A stretch of 64,000 nt of DNA, from assembly GCA_963833885.1 (NCBI GenBank), contig CAWHZU010000008.1:62001-126000 (forward strand). The letters are read 5' to 3'. Position numbers and translations under genes: made by a program. Numbering within the stretch: the first letter of the stretch is position 1; every line of letters begins with the position of its first letter. The notes under the pieces were generated by a model. That model was given only the letters and a program-made list of their open reading frames with translations. It was not told the origin of the DNA and ran no database searches. The DNA is from JASHPR01 sp963833885 (GTDB taxonomy: Bacteria; Actinomycetota; Actinomycetes; Streptosporangiales; Streptosporangiaceae). Below, piece by piece: positions 1-8,762 of the stretch.

Positions 1-273
1 GACCGGCCCCTCGACGGTGACGTACCGGTACGGCGGGTTTTCGTCCTGTGCACACAGGCTCATCCGGCCAGCGGCCGCGAGCGCCACGCCCTTGCGCGAG
101 CCGCGGGCGGTGATCACGCTGACCAGGCCGCCGGGCTCATAGTCGTACCAGACGGGCGCGGCGAGCGGTGCCCGGCGCCCCCGCCCACCCTCCCCTTCAC
201 CCACGCTCAGCACACCGACGTGCACTCCGGCAAGGAACTGCTCCCGCTCGGCAACGCTCATCGCGTACGACAT
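1..273 (-). CDS. PPOX-class (pyridoxamine 5'-phosphate oxidase-like, FMN/F420) protein, C-terminus cut by window edge
   Basis: The minus strand reads MSYAMSVAEREQFLAGVHVG at the start and continues open to base 1, giving 91 residues of a family that normally has about 130 to 160. The segment with PVWYDYEPGG and RKGVALAAAGRMSLCAQDE has the look of the split-barrel flavin/F420 reductase fold of actinobacterial PPOX proteins; this is family resemblance read by eye. I chose the ATG at 273 because a GAGGGAG ribosome site sits about 7 bases upstream, whereas the in-frame ATG at 279 would directly abut it. The cofactor and substrate cannot be told from this part. It is divergent from the acetyltransferase at 379, with about 105 bases between the starts. 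Confidence 0.75.
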   Translation of the reverse strand, partial: MSYAMSVAEREQFLAGVHVGVLSVGEGEGGRGRRAPLAAPVWYDYEPGGLVSVITARGSRKGVALAAAGRMSLCAQDENPPYRYVTVEGPV

Positions 274-378
274 GCCCATCTCCCTCGCTCGGCCCGGCGT
301 GGCCCTCCGATTCTCGCAGAGCCGTCTTGCGCCACCCGGAGTTGTGGCGGGCCGGCGCCGATCGCAGGATGGTCAGCC

Positions 379-858
379 ATGGAGATCGCGATCGAGCCGA
401 TGACCCTGTCCGACGTGGCCGCGGTGCTGGCCGAGCTCGACCAGTTCTGGGGCGGCCGGGATATGCGCTTCCTGCACCAGAAGGTGTTCGTGCAGGAGTT
501 CGGCGACACCTGCCTGACCGCGCGTGGCCCGGACGGCAAGATCGCCGGCTACCTGATCGGGTTCCCGGCGCCGCGGGGCCTCGGCTACATCCACGCTGTC
601 GCCGTGCGGGATTCGGCACGCGGCACAGGCTGCGCACTGGCCTTGTACCGAGCGTTCGCCACGGCGGTGGCGGAGCACGGGGCGGACCGGCTGAAGGCGA
701 TCACCAGCGTGACCAACTCCGGGTCCGTCGGCTTCCACCGGCGGGTCGGCTTCGACGTCAGGCAGGTCGAGGACTACGACGGTCCAGGCGTGCCGATGAT
801 GGTCATGACCCGCTCGCTGCCGTGGACGTCTGCAGCGCCCAGCCCGGCCCCAAGCTAA
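379..858 (+). CDS. GNAT-family N-acetyltransferase
   Basis: This 159-residue protein has the usual single-domain GNAT length. The acetyl-CoA pyrophosphate-binding loop is visible as ARGTGCALALYRAF around residues 80 to 93, preceded by a beta strand (GYIHAVAVRDSA), and the C-terminal part NSGSVGFHRRVGFDV is the typical motif B region. It should transfer an acetyl group from acetyl-CoA to an amine, but the acceptor cannot be named. The open frame extends upstream to 220, but that part lies over the opposite-strand PPOX start and reads as low-quality protein; ATG 379 has an AGGA ribosome site at a good distance, so I start there. It converges with the next gene, with a 10-base gap. Confidence 0.85.
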   Translation: MEIAIEPMTLSDVAAVLAELDQFWGGRDMRFLHQKVFVQEFGDTCLTARGPDGKIAGYLIGFPAPRGLGYIHAVAVRDSARGTGCALALYRAFATAVAEHGADRLKAITSVTNSGSVGFHRRVGFDVRQVEDYDGPGVPMMVMTRSLPWTSAAPSPAPS

Positions 859-868
859 CCGGGAACAG

Positions 869-2176
869 CTACCTGAGCACGACACGCTCACCATCGATAT
901 CGGCGATGATCTCCAGCGTGCCGCCAAGGGCGCGCACGTAGGCGGCCAGCGTCCGGACCTCGGTCGCGCCTGGCTCAGCACGCTCAATGGCGGAGACTCG
1001 CTCCTGGCGGACGTCCATGCGGGCCGCCACCTGCGCCTGCGTCAGCCTCATCCGCTGCCGGGCCTCCGCCAGGGTATGGGCGCGATGGCGGGCCACGAGC
1101 GCGGCTGCTGCGATCTCCACCTCGGTCTCTTCGCCGGGAAAGAACTCGTCAAGAAACGACTCAGCGTCGTAGGCGACGAACCCGCCGGGGGGCGCCGCGG
1201 CCTCAGGCGCGCCAGCGGCCTGCGCCATGGCCTCCGGCGCGCCAGCGGCCTGCGCCATGGCCAGGCGGCTTGCCGCGAGCCGTATGACCTCCTGGTAGTC
1301 GTCCAGTGACCGGCCCGGGTCCTCGACCCACGCCAGGACGACCGCCGTGTCCTGCGGTTCCACCGCGAACAGCAGGCCGGCTCGCGGGCGGTCGGGAGCA
1401 CCCGGGCGCAGCTCCATCAGGCCCGGCGGAATGGCGCCGCCTTCGCCCGCGCCCCCGGAATCGTCCTGGGCAGTCGGCGCGCGGTCCGGAGTCTCTCCCA
1501 GTAGCTCGCTGACCGCCGCCGAGGCGCTCCCCATCGCAGCGGAAGCCCCCGCCTCGGCATCCGTGACTTCGAGATCGCCGACGTCCTCACCAATGTCGGC
1601 GAACGCCTCACGGACTCTCCGGGATGCCTCATCTGCCGCGTAGCTGGCCTTGATCGTCTCCTTCCGGGTACGGAACGCATCGACCTTGGCCTGCAGGCGC
1701 TGGCTGTCGCCGGTAAGCCTCTCCTCCTCGCCGACCAGGACGGCAAACTGATGGCGTAGCTCGGAGAGCTGCTCCTGGACCGCTGCCTCCCGCCTTTGCG
1801 CATCGCGGGCTACGTCCTCCCGTCCGGAGTCAAGCGCGTCCTGGACCTGCCTGACGAGCTTCGTGGCACTTTGCTCCAGCTGACTTACTTGCAGCTCGAC
1901 GCGTTTGCGCGAGGTCGCCACGTCGGCGACGCCGCGGCGCACCCGCTGCAGTATTTCCAGAGCGCGTTCGTAGGTGTAGTCGAGGACTTCCCCGGGGTCG
2001 TCAGGCGGCCGGAACAACGATTCCAGCGGCAGGACCAGCGGCGGGCCGAGGCTAATCCCGGCCTCGAGCAGCGCCAGAACCGCCTCTCCGAACAGGCGGG
2101 CCACTCCGGGCTCGGTGCCCCGGAGGGCAGTGAGCCAGTCGCGGACCTGGCTGTGCATGCGTAGCCGGTAACTCAT
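869..2176 (-). CDS. Fusion protein: HigB/RelE-like toxin split by a PspA-like coiled coil, followed by a HigA/XRE antitoxin-type domain
   Basis: The 435 residues read as three joined parts. Residues 1-52 (VRDWLTALRG, FGEAVLALLEAG, LGPPLVLPLE) resemble the first half of a Gp49/HigB-type RelE toxin. Residues 66-205 are a long charged coiled coil whose end, KVDAFRTRKETIKASYAADE (about 164-183), matches the conserved core of PspA/IM30. Residues 251-305 (MELRPG, AGLLFAVEPQDTAVVLAWV, DYQEVIRLAASRL) look like the missing second half of the same toxin fold. Residues 366-425 are an XRE helix-turn-helix of the HigA type (LTQAQVAARMDVRQERVSAI, then RTLAAYVRALGGTLEI). A decapeptide AMAQAAGAPE is repeated twice in the linker. 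AGGAG precedes ATG 2176. Assignments are by eye; whether it is a working toxin, a regulator or an envelope-stress sensor is unknown. Confidence 0.65.
   Translation of the reverse strand: MSYRLRMHSQVRDWLTALRGTEPGVARLFGEAVLALLEAGISLGPPLVLPLESLFRPPDDPGEVLDYTYERALEILQRVRRGVADVATSRKRVELQVSQLEQSATKLVRQVQDALDSGREDVARDAQRREAAVQEQLSELRHQFAVLVGEEERLTGDSQRLQAKVDAFRTRKETIKASYAADEASRRVREAFADIGEDVGDLEVTDAEAGASAAMGSASAAVSELLGETPDRAPTAQDDSGGAGEGGAIPPGLMELRPGAPDRPRAGLLFAVEPQDTAVVLAWVEDPGRSLDDYQEVIRLAASRLAMAQAAGAPEAMAQAAGAPEAAAPPGGFVAYDAESFLDEFFPGEETEVEIAAAALVARHRAHTLAEARQRMRLTQAQVAARMDVRQERVSAIERAEPGATEVRTLAAYVRALGGTLEIIADIDGERVVLR
1201..1260 (-). repeat. 30-bp tandem repeat, two copies, inside the fusion gene
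   Basis: Bases 1201-1230 and 1231-1260 match at 29 of 30 positions (cctcaggcgc versus cctccggcgc at the start, identical afterwards). The repeat keeps the reading frame and encodes the decapeptide AMAQAAGAPE twice in the linker between the toxin-like and helix-turn-helix parts. It is probably a slipped-strand duplication that lengthens a flexible linker. Confidence 0.9.
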
Positions 2177-2191
2177 GCCGTTGTCTCCTGC

Positions 2192-2215
2192 GCGCAGTAC
2201 TTACACGTACTGTGC
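2192..2215. promoter_or_regulatory. Candidate operator upstream of the toxin/PspA/HTH fusion gene
   Basis: GCGCAGTAC (2192-2200) and GTACTGTGC (2207-2215) form an inverted repeat with one mismatch and a 6-base spacer, 16 to 39 bases before the ATG at 2176. HigA-type antitoxins commonly bind such sites to repress their own gene, so autoregulation by the C-terminal helix-turn-helix domain is a reasonable inference. Confidence 0.4.
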
Positions 2216-2554
2216 CACTGACGCTGGTCGCCTGCAACGCGCCCGACCTGGCTGCTCCCTAACGCCTTACGGGCGATTCTGGGTGCCTGGCCGCATAGAG
2301 CGCCGAGCCAGCGTGACCATTTCATAATTGCGATAAATTCGCACGGAATGGCTCCAATATTCCAGCAACATAGCGTCGGCTGGCATCCGCTTGACAATGC
2401 CTTCGGCATGCACCAGGATCACCTGATCCCCCTGTTATAGAAATGCACATCGCGATACGGGGGTTGCCGTGACGGTACGAGCCCAAGGCGCCGAGGATTC
2501 GGCCGGGCGTGGAGGCATCTTCCACTACAAGCAGAGCATTCCGCAGACCTAAGC
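2216..2554. other. Non-coding stretch between divergent genes
   Basis: No convincing coding sequence is present in this stretch of about 340 bases. It is less GC-rich than its surroundings around 2320-2460 (for example catttcataattgcgataaattc), as expected for promoter DNA feeding the divergent genes on either side. I saw no clear repeat or RNA structure. Confidence 0.5.
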
Positions 2555-3364
2555 ATGCTCACTGTCCTGATTTACGTACTGATCCTCTGGGGCATCATCG
2601 CGCTCGCATGGCTTGGGGCGTGGTGGCTGAGGCGGCGCGGCCCGGACACGTCCGGGCAGTTCACCAACACCGCCGTGTTTGTCGGGTTCTTGTTCGGGTT
2701 CCTGCTCACCACGCTCCAGGTATTCGCGACCAACCACTATTCCGACACCCGTTCCCAGGCTCAGTCCGAGCCGACGAGCCTGGTGACGATGTACGACGAC
2801 CTCGGCGTATTTCCGCCGCATGTGAGCGCAACGGGGCGTCGCGACGTTATCTGCTACATGTGGTCGGTCGCCGAGGGCGACTGGAAGGCACAAGAGCAGG
2901 GGGACACTCAGGAATCGCGCGACGCGGTCGTGTGGGGTGACCGCCTGCGTAGTTTCAGAAACACGCTTCCCCAGGACTCGCCCGCAACCCAGGCCGGATA
3001 TTCACGGGTCAGCACGGACCTGACCAACGCGGACACTGCGCGCCAGGAGCTTCTGTTCCTGGCTCAACCTCAGATACCGGCAATCCTGTGGGTTGTCGTG
3101 TTCGTCAGTGGCGGCCTGCTGATTTTCTTGCAGGTCAGCGACTCTCAATCGCAGGGAAAGATCGCCAGGCGCTCAATGCTGACTGCAGTGATCGTGCTGA
3201 TGACCCTCGAGGTCGCTTCGCTTGCCGTCCTCGACCGCCCGTTCTCTCCCGTCGCCCGGATTCAGCCAACCGCGATGACGAACGCCATCGGACTGATCGA
3301 GGCCGGCCGCACCGGGCAACCTACCCCGCAGGACTGTGCTCGGTTGGCGACGACCAACCGGTAG
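2555..3364 (+). CDS. DUF4239 (bestrophin-like) family integral membrane protein
   Basis: A 269-residue membrane protein. Two hydrophobic helices lie near the N-terminus (about residues 2-24, and 38-58 with FVGFLFGFLLTTLQVFA), followed by a soluble helical section and two more helices near residues 172-192 and 205-228. The arrangement of two helices, a helical loop beginning YSDTRSQAQSEPTSLVTMYDDL, and two helices is that of DUF4239 proteins, whose function is not established. It stands alone, divergent from the toxin/PspA fusion gene. A PspA-like coiled coil next to a membrane protein invites the idea of a link to envelope stress, but the separate promoter region gives no direct support. Confidence 0.65.
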   Translation: MLTVLIYVLILWGIIALAWLGAWWLRRRGPDTSGQFTNTAVFVGFLFGFLLTTLQVFATNHYSDTRSQAQSEPTSLVTMYDDLGVFPPHVSATGRRDVICYMWSVAEGDWKAQEQGDTQESRDAVVWGDRLRSFRNTLPQDSPATQAGYSRVSTDLTNADTARQELLFLAQPQIPAILWVVVFVSGGLLIFLQVSDSQSQGKIARRSMLTAVIVLMTLEVASLAVLDRPFSPVARIQPTAMTNAIGLIEAGRTGQPTPQDCARLATTNR

Positions 3365-3430
3365 CCCGCGGGACTTGCGCCGCACCATTGCCGCCCGTCG
3401 CCTGCCGCTCGCCAGCCCCTGGCTGCCCTG

Positions 3431-4909
3431 TCAGCTGCGGATCACCTGGAGGGTGGCGAGCGTGGGATCCGCGGCATACGCGATGCGGCCGCCGTCGGCA
3501 TGGACCTCGCGCAGCGCGTTCAGGGCGGTGGAAGTTATCAGTTCGCCGGGCGCGAGCACCGGGACGCCCGGCGGGTAGGGCGCGATCAGCTCGGCGCTGA
3601 CCCGGCCGACGGCGGCGTCGGCAGGGACGGTCTCGTTCGGCGCGAAGAACGCCTCCCGCGGCGCGAGCACCGTCTCCGGCACCACCGTCCACGCGGCTCC
3701 GGCGGCCGGGTGCCGCGGCGCGCCGCGATGCCGCTCCACCGCGGCGGCGAGCACCTCGGTGAACGCGGCGATCTGGTCCTCGTCGTCGGCGATCGTGATG
3801 ATCGGGACGATCGTGTCGCGGTCGGCCATCTCCACCGGCATCCCGGCCGCGAGCAGGTCGGCCTCGACGGCAATCCCATGTGCTCCGGTCCCGGCCAGCA
3901 GCACGACCAGTTTGGTCGGCTCCACGCCCGGCCCGTCGAGAACGTCGAGGCCCGGCACCTGCCTCAGCCGGCGACGGGCCGCGGCCACGCCGCGCAGCAG
4001 CCGGGCACACAGGTCCTTGCCGTCCCGCGCCAGCAGCGCCCTGGCAGCGTCAGTGCTCGCCATGATCGAGCCCGCAGGGCTGGTGGTGTGTGTCGCGTCG
4101 AACGCCCGCTCCAGCCGCGCCGGGTCCAGCCGCTCGGTCTTCGCCATCACCAGCGAGGCCTGGGTGCAGGCCGGCAGCGCTTTGTGCGCGCTGGTCACCA
4201 TCGCGTCGGCGCCGGCGGCGAGCGCGTGCGGCGGCAGGTCGGGGTGGAAGCCAAAGTGCGGCGCCCAGGCGGCGTCCACGATCAGCGGTACCCCGGCCTC
4301 GTGCGCCACGGCGGCGTGGCCGGCCAGGTCGCCGATCGTGCCCACGTAGGAGGGATCGCCGAGGAACACAGCGCAAGCGCCGGGGTGCTCCGCCAGGGCA
4401 GCCCGCACGGTCTCCACGGCCACCGCGGCCGGGAGCCCAGACCCCGGGTCCATCTCCGGCCGGACCCACACCGGGCGCAGCCCGGCGAGCATCAGGCCGA
4501 GCAGCAGGGACCGGTGCAGGATCCGGGTGATGATGACCTCCTGGCCGGGCGAGCCGACGGCCAGGGCCAGCGCCTGGTTGCCGTGCGTGGACCCGGCCAC
4601 GGCGAACCGGCACCAGTCGGCACCCCACAGTTGTGCCGCCCGCGCCTCGCCCTCGACCCGCAGCACGTCCGCGTGCTTGATCGTGTCGAGCGCGCCGTAC
4701 AGCGGCGCGTCGCCGGCGATCACATCCCCGACGAGATCGCGCCGCTGCTTGTGCCCAGGGGTGATCATCGGCGTAAACTCGCCGGCTTCCGCGCGCTCCA
4801 TGGAGGTCAGCCAGGCGTCGAGCAGCGGCGCGTCGGGTCGCAGTCCCCGCGGATCCCGGGGGTCATCGAGGTGAGGCACCCGCCCAGTCTGCATGATCGC
4901 GGCGAACAA
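3431..4909 (-). CDS. PLP-dependent Orn/Lys/Arg decarboxylase-family protein
   Basis: This 492-residue protein is a fold-type I PLP enzyme of the short Orn/Lys/Arg decarboxylase group. Visible features are the phosphate-binding AGSTHGNQALALAVGS, the cofactor-ring aspartate in PLIVDAAWAPHFGF, and the Schiff-base lysine in TSAHKALPACTQASLV. The C-terminal domain (LIAPYPPGVPVLAPGE) is the usual family ending. It would decarboxylate a basic amino acid to a polyamine or diamine; the substrate cannot be fixed from sequence. ATG 4909 or the internal ATG five codons later could be the start. It lies 39 bases downstream of the GMC oxidoreductase on the same strand, so the two are probably co-transcribed. 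Confidence 0.85.
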   Translation of the reverse strand: MFAAIMQTGRVPHLDDPRDPRGLRPDAPLLDAWLTSMERAEAGEFTPMITPGHKQRRDLVGDVIAGDAPLYGALDTIKHADVLRVEGEARAAQLWGADWCRFAVAGSTHGNQALALAVGSPGQEVIITRILHRSLLLGLMLAGLRPVWVRPEMDPGSGLPAAVAVETVRAALAEHPGACAVFLGDPSYVGTIGDLAGHAAVAHEAGVPLIVDAAWAPHFGFHPDLPPHALAAGADAMVTSAHKALPACTQASLVMAKTERLDPARLERAFDATHTTSPAGSIMASTDAARALLARDGKDLCARLLRGVAAARRRLRQVPGLDVLDGPGVEPTKLVVLLAGTGAHGIAVEADLLAAGMPVEMADRDTIVPIITIADDEDQIAAFTEVLAAAVERHRGAPRHPAAGAAWTVVPETVLAPREAFFAPNETVPADAAVGRVSAELIAPYPPGVPVLAPGELITSTALNALREVHADGGRIAYAADPTLATLQVIRS

Positions 4910-4948
4910 TCCGAAAATGGGGTGGCCGACGCAGGCGGAGCGGGGGCT

Positions 4949-6640
4949 TCAGGCTGGCGGGGCGGCGGGCTGGTGGCGGTAGAAGGGGGCGTCCGAGGGC
5001 GGCAGCGGGGTGTTGCCGAGGATCAGGTCGGCCGCCTTCTCGGCGATCATCATCACCGGAGCGTAGATGTTGCCGTTGGTGACGTACGGAATCACCGAGG
5101 CGTCCACTACCCGCAGCCCATCGAGGCCGTGCACCCGCATCGTCGCCGGATCCACGACCGACTGCTCTCCGGTGCCCATCGCGGCGGTGCAGGACGGGTG
5201 CAGCGCGGTCTCGGCGTCCCTGCAGACCCAGTCCAGGATCTGCTCCTCGGTCGCGACCTCGGGCCCTGGCGAGAGCTCGCCGCCGTTGTAGTCGTCGAAG
5301 GCGGGCTGGCTGAGGATCTTGCGCGCGACACCGATCGCCTCGACCCACTCCTGCCGGTCGGTCGGCGTGGACAGGTAGTTGAACCGCAGCGCGGGGTGCA
5401 CCTGCGGGTCGGTCGAGGTGATCTGCACCGAGCCGCGGGAATCGGAGTACATCGGCCCGATGTGCACCTGATAGCCGTGGCCGCCAGCGGGCGAGGATCC
5501 GTCGTAGCGGATCGCGATCGGCAGGAAGTGGAACATCAGGTTCGGGTACGCGACGTCGTCGTTGCTCCGCGCGAACCCGCCGCCCTCGAAGTGGTTGGTC
5601 GCACCCGGCCCGCTGCGCAGAAACAGCCATCTGGCGCCGACCATCGGCCGGTTGCGCCACTTGAGCGCCGGTGCCACCGAAACCGGCAGCTTCGACGAGT
5701 ACTGCACGTAGACCTCGAGATGATCCTGCAGGTTCTCGCCGACCCCCGGCAGGTCTGCGACGACGTCGATGCCGAGGCCGCCGAGCAGCCCGGCGCCGCC
5801 CACCCCGGACAGCTGGAGCAGCTGCGGCGAGTTGATCGCGCCGCCGCAAAGGATGATCTCCTTGGCGCGAATCCGCTGGACGCTCCCGTTCCGGATGAAC
5901 TCGACCCCGACCGCCTTCGGCCCACGGAAGATGATCCTGGTGACGAGCACGCGGCAGACGACGGTGAGGTTGTCCCGCCCCATGACCGGGTGCAGGTATG
6001 CCCGCGCCGCGGACAGCCGCCTGCCGCGGTGCACGTTCCGGTCGAACGCGGCGAAGCCCTCCTGCCGGTAGCCGTTCACGTCGGTGGTGAGCGTGTACCC
6101 GGCCTGCTCGGTCGCGGCGAAGAACGCGCCGAACAGTGGGTTGGTGGCCGGACCTCGCTCGAGCACGAGCGGGCCATCGGTTCCGCGGTACTCGTCGCCG
6201 CCGGCCAGGCAGGTCTCCATCTTCTTGAAGTACGGCAGGCAGTGCGCGTAGTCCCACGCGCCCATACCGGGGTCGGCGGCCCAGCGCTCGTAGTCGAGCG
6301 GGTTGCCGCGCTGGAAGATCATCCCGTTGATGCTGCTCGACCCGCCGAGCACCTTGCCCCTGGCGTGGTAGATCCGGCGGCCGTTCAGGAACGGCTCGGG
6401 CTCGGACTCGTACTGCCAGTCGTAAAAGCGGCTGCCGATCGGAAAGGTCAGTGCGGCCGGCATGTGGATGAACGCGTCCCAGCGGTAATCCGGCCAGGCC
6501 TGCTCGAGCACCGCCACCCGGTTCGCCGGGTCGGCCGAGAGCCGGCTGGCCAGCGCGCTGCCAGCGGAGCCGCCGCCGATGATGACGAAGTCATACACCC
6601 GTTGTTCCACCTCCGCCTCCCCGACCACCCCAGGTTCCAC
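4949..6640 (-). CDS. betA: GMC-family FAD oxidoreductase, choline dehydrogenase-like
   Basis: A 563-residue GMC flavoprotein of normal length. The FAD-binding Rossmann motif is DFVIIGGGSAGSALASRLS near the N-terminus, the first GMC signature is GKVLGGSSSINGMIFQRG, and the second is near GGAINSPQLLQLSGVG. The C-terminal catalytic histidine region appears as LHPSCTAAMG, followed by VDASVIPYVTNGN. Its closest resemblance is to choline and alcohol dehydrogenases of the BetA group, which oxidise choline toward betaine aldehyde. No betaine aldehyde dehydrogenase or choline transporter is next to it, so another alcohol substrate is possible. The gene symbol is tentative. Confidence 0.8.
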   Translation of the reverse strand: MEPGVVGEAEVEQRVYDFVIIGGGSAGSALASRLSADPANRVAVLEQAWPDYRWDAFIHMPAALTFPIGSRFYDWQYESEPEPFLNGRRIYHARGKVLGGSSSINGMIFQRGNPLDYERWAADPGMGAWDYAHCLPYFKKMETCLAGGDEYRGTDGPLVLERGPATNPLFGAFFAATEQAGYTLTTDVNGYRQEGFAAFDRNVHRGRRLSAARAYLHPVMGRDNLTVVCRVLVTRIIFRGPKAVGVEFIRNGSVQRIRAKEIILCGGAINSPQLLQLSGVGGAGLLGGLGIDVVADLPGVGENLQDHLEVYVQYSSKLPVSVAPALKWRNRPMVGARWLFLRSGPGATNHFEGGGFARSNDDVAYPNLMFHFLPIAIRYDGSSPAGGHGYQVHIGPMYSDSRGSVQITSTDPQVHPALRFNYLSTPTDRQEWVEAIGVARKILSQPAFDDYNGGELSPGPEVATEEQILDWVCRDAETALHPSCTAAMGTGEQSVVDPATMRVHGLDGLRVVDASVIPYVTNGNIYAPVMMIAEKAADLILGNTPLPPSDAPFYRHQPAAPPA

Positions 6641-6770
6641 TTCGGGATGCTATATCGGCTCTGCCTGCAAACGCACCGGTCCGTGCCGAGCCTGGGAACT
6701 GCCTGATGGACGACGCCGGGCGCCGTGTAACACTGGATCAAGGTCCTCGCACCAGAGGCGGTGATAGAGC

Positions 6771-8762
6771 TTGACCACGAACGACACCGGCCCGCTCGAC
6801 GTCCAGGGCGACGCGTTCAGCATGACCGATCCGCCCTGGGAGTTCTCGCCGTACCCGCCGATCGCCGACTACGCGTTCCTGTCCGACTGTGAGGTCACGG
6901 CGCTGGTCGCGCCCGGGGGCTCGATCGAGTGGATGTGCCTGCCGCGGCTCGACTGCCCGAGCGTCTTCGGAGCCGTGATCGACCGGGACGCCGGCTGGTT
7001 CCGGCTCGGGCCGGAGGACATGACCGTGCCGGCGGACCGCCGGTACCTGCCGGGGACCATGGTGCTCGAGACCAGCTGGGACTGCGGCGAGGGCTGGCTG
7101 GTGGTAAGGGACTGCCTGGTGATGGGGCCGTGGCGGCACGCGCATCCCGAGCGCACCAGCCACGTGCGCCCGCCGACCGACTACGACGCCGAGCACACGC
7201 TGCTGCGGCTGGTGCGCTGCGTGGACGGTGCGGTGCAGGTCAGCATGGACTGCGAGCCCGTGTTCGACTACGGCCGCCGACGGGCCAGGTGGGACCGCAC
7301 CGACCATGGATATCAGCAGGCCACGATCCGGCCGCAGGGCGGCATCGAGACTCCGGGCCTGACCCACGACAGCCTGGCGCTGACCCTTACCTCAGACATC
7401 AGGATCGGCCTCGAGGGTCCGAGCGCGCGGGCCCGCACGCTGCTGCGCGAGGGCGACTGCCGCTTCGTGGCCCTGTCCTGGGGCAGCAGGAAGCCGCCGA
7501 AGAGCTACAAGGACGCCAACGAGCGGGTGACCTGGACCGCCCATCACTGGCAGCACTGGCTGGCCAGGGGCAACTTCCCCGATCACCGGTGGCGCCCGTA
7601 CCTCAGCCGCAGCGCGCTCACGCTCAAGGGCCTCACGTTCGCCCCGACCGGCGCGATCGCTGCCGCGGCGACCACATCGCTGCCGGAGACGCCGCGGGGC
7701 GAGCGGAACTGGGACTACCGCTACAGCTGGATCCGGGACGCGACGTTCGCGCTCTGGGGCCTGTTCACGCTCGGCTTCGAGTGGGAGGCCAGCGACTACT
7801 TCGCGTTCCTCACCGACGTGGTCGAGCGGGACCGCGGCGACATCCAGATCGTGTACGGCATCGACGGCCGGTGCGACATCGACGAGTTCGTGCTCGAGCA
7901 CCTGCAGGGATACCAGGGCGCCCGGCCGGTCCGGATCGGCAACGCCGCGCACAGCCAGCGGCAGCACGACGTGTGGGGCACGGTGCTCGACTCCCTGTAC
8001 CTGCACACAAGGTCGCGGGACCGGCTCGATGACCGGGTCTGGCAGATGGCCAAGCATCAGGTCGAGCACGCGCTCGAGCACTGGCGCGAGCCGGACTGCG
8101 GCATCTGGGAGGTGCGCGGCGAGCCGCAGCACTTCACCTCGTCGAAGATGATGTGCTGGGTCGCGGCGGACCGCGGGGCGCGCCTGGCCAGACTGCGCGA
8201 GGACTCCGACACCGCCCGCCTGTGGCAGAAGGCCGCCGACGAGATCCACGCCGACATCTGCGCGAACGCGCTGGACGAGCGCGGGGTGTTCTGCCAGCAC
8301 TACGGGACCACCGCCCTGGACGCGTCGGTGCTGCTGATGCCGCTGCTGCGGTTCCTGCCGGCGGACGACCCGCGGATCAAGGCCACGGTGCTGGCGATCG
8401 CGGACGAGCTGACCAGGGACGGCCTGGTGCTCCGCTATCAGGTCAGCGAGACCGACGACGGCCTGGCCGGCGAGGAGGGCACGTTCACGATCTGCTCGTT
8501 CTGGCTGGTCTCCGCGCTGTCCGAGATCGGCGAGCACCGCAGGGCGCGGGACCTGTGCGAGAAGGTCCTCTCCTACGCCAGCCCGCTGCTGCTGTACGCC
8601 GAGGAGATCGACCCCAAGTCAGGGCGGCACCTGGGCAATTTCCCGCAGGCGTTCACGCACCTGGCGCTCATCAACGCGGTGATGCACGTGGTCCGGAACG
8701 AGAAGCTCGCCGAGCGGTCGGCAATCAACAGCGGCGCCGCGGTCGCGCCGCGCGGCGACTGA
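6771..8762 (+). CDS. Glycoside hydrolase family 15 protein (glucoamylase/trehalase-type)
   Basis: At 663 residues this has the standard bacterial GH15 layout: an N-terminal beta-sandwich domain beginning IADYAFLSDCEVTALVAPGG, which carries the WMCLPRLDCPSVFGAVID motif, and an (alpha/alpha)6 barrel with RNWDYRYSWIRDATFALWGL and GIWEVRGEPQHFTSSKMMCW. Actinobacterial members of this type hydrolyse alpha-glucosides including trehalose. No signal peptide is seen, so it is likely cytoplasmic. The reading frame has a stop just before the TTG at 6771, which I take as start; ATG 6822 is the alternative but lacks a ribosome site. The last 144 bases overlap the opposite-strand LLM gene. Confidence 0.88.
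   Translation: MTTNDTGPLDVQGDAFSMTDPPWEFSPYPPIADYAFLSDCEVTALVAPGGSIEWMCLPRLDCPSVFGAVIDRDAGWFRLGPEDMTVPADRRYLPGTMVLETSWDCGEGWLVVRDCLVMGPWRHAHPERTSHVRPPTDYDAEHTLLRLVRCVDGAVQVSMDCEPVFDYGRRRARWDRTDHGYQQATIRPQGGIETPGLTHDSLALTLTSDIRIGLEGPSARARTLLREGDCRFVALSWGSRKPPKSYKDANERVTWTAHHWQHWLARGNFPDHRWRPYLSRSALTLKGLTFAPTGAIAAAATTSLPETPRGERNWDYRYSWIRDATFALWGLFTLGFEWEASDYFAFLTDVVERDRGDIQIVYGIDGRCDIDEFVLEHLQGYQGARPVRIGNAAHSQRQHDVWGTVLDSLYLHTRSRDRLDDRVWQMAKHQVEHALEHWREPDCGIWEVRGEPQHFTSSKMMCWVAADRGARLARLREDSDTARLWQKAADEIHADICANALDERGVFCQHYGTTALDASVLLMPLLRFLPADDPRIKATVLAIADELTRDGLVLRYQVSETDDGLAGEEGTFTICSFWLVSALSEIGEHRRARDLCEKVLSYASPLLLYAEEIDPKSGRHLGNFPQAFTHLALINAVMHVVRNEKLAERSAINSGAAVAPRGD

Noticed and set aside
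3500..6706. A 1068-codon open frame on the plus strand
   Set aside because: It runs antisense through two well-supported genes (the PLP decarboxylase and the GMC oxidoreductase); its product is a His/Arg/Gly/Pro-rich shadow typical of high-GC DNA.
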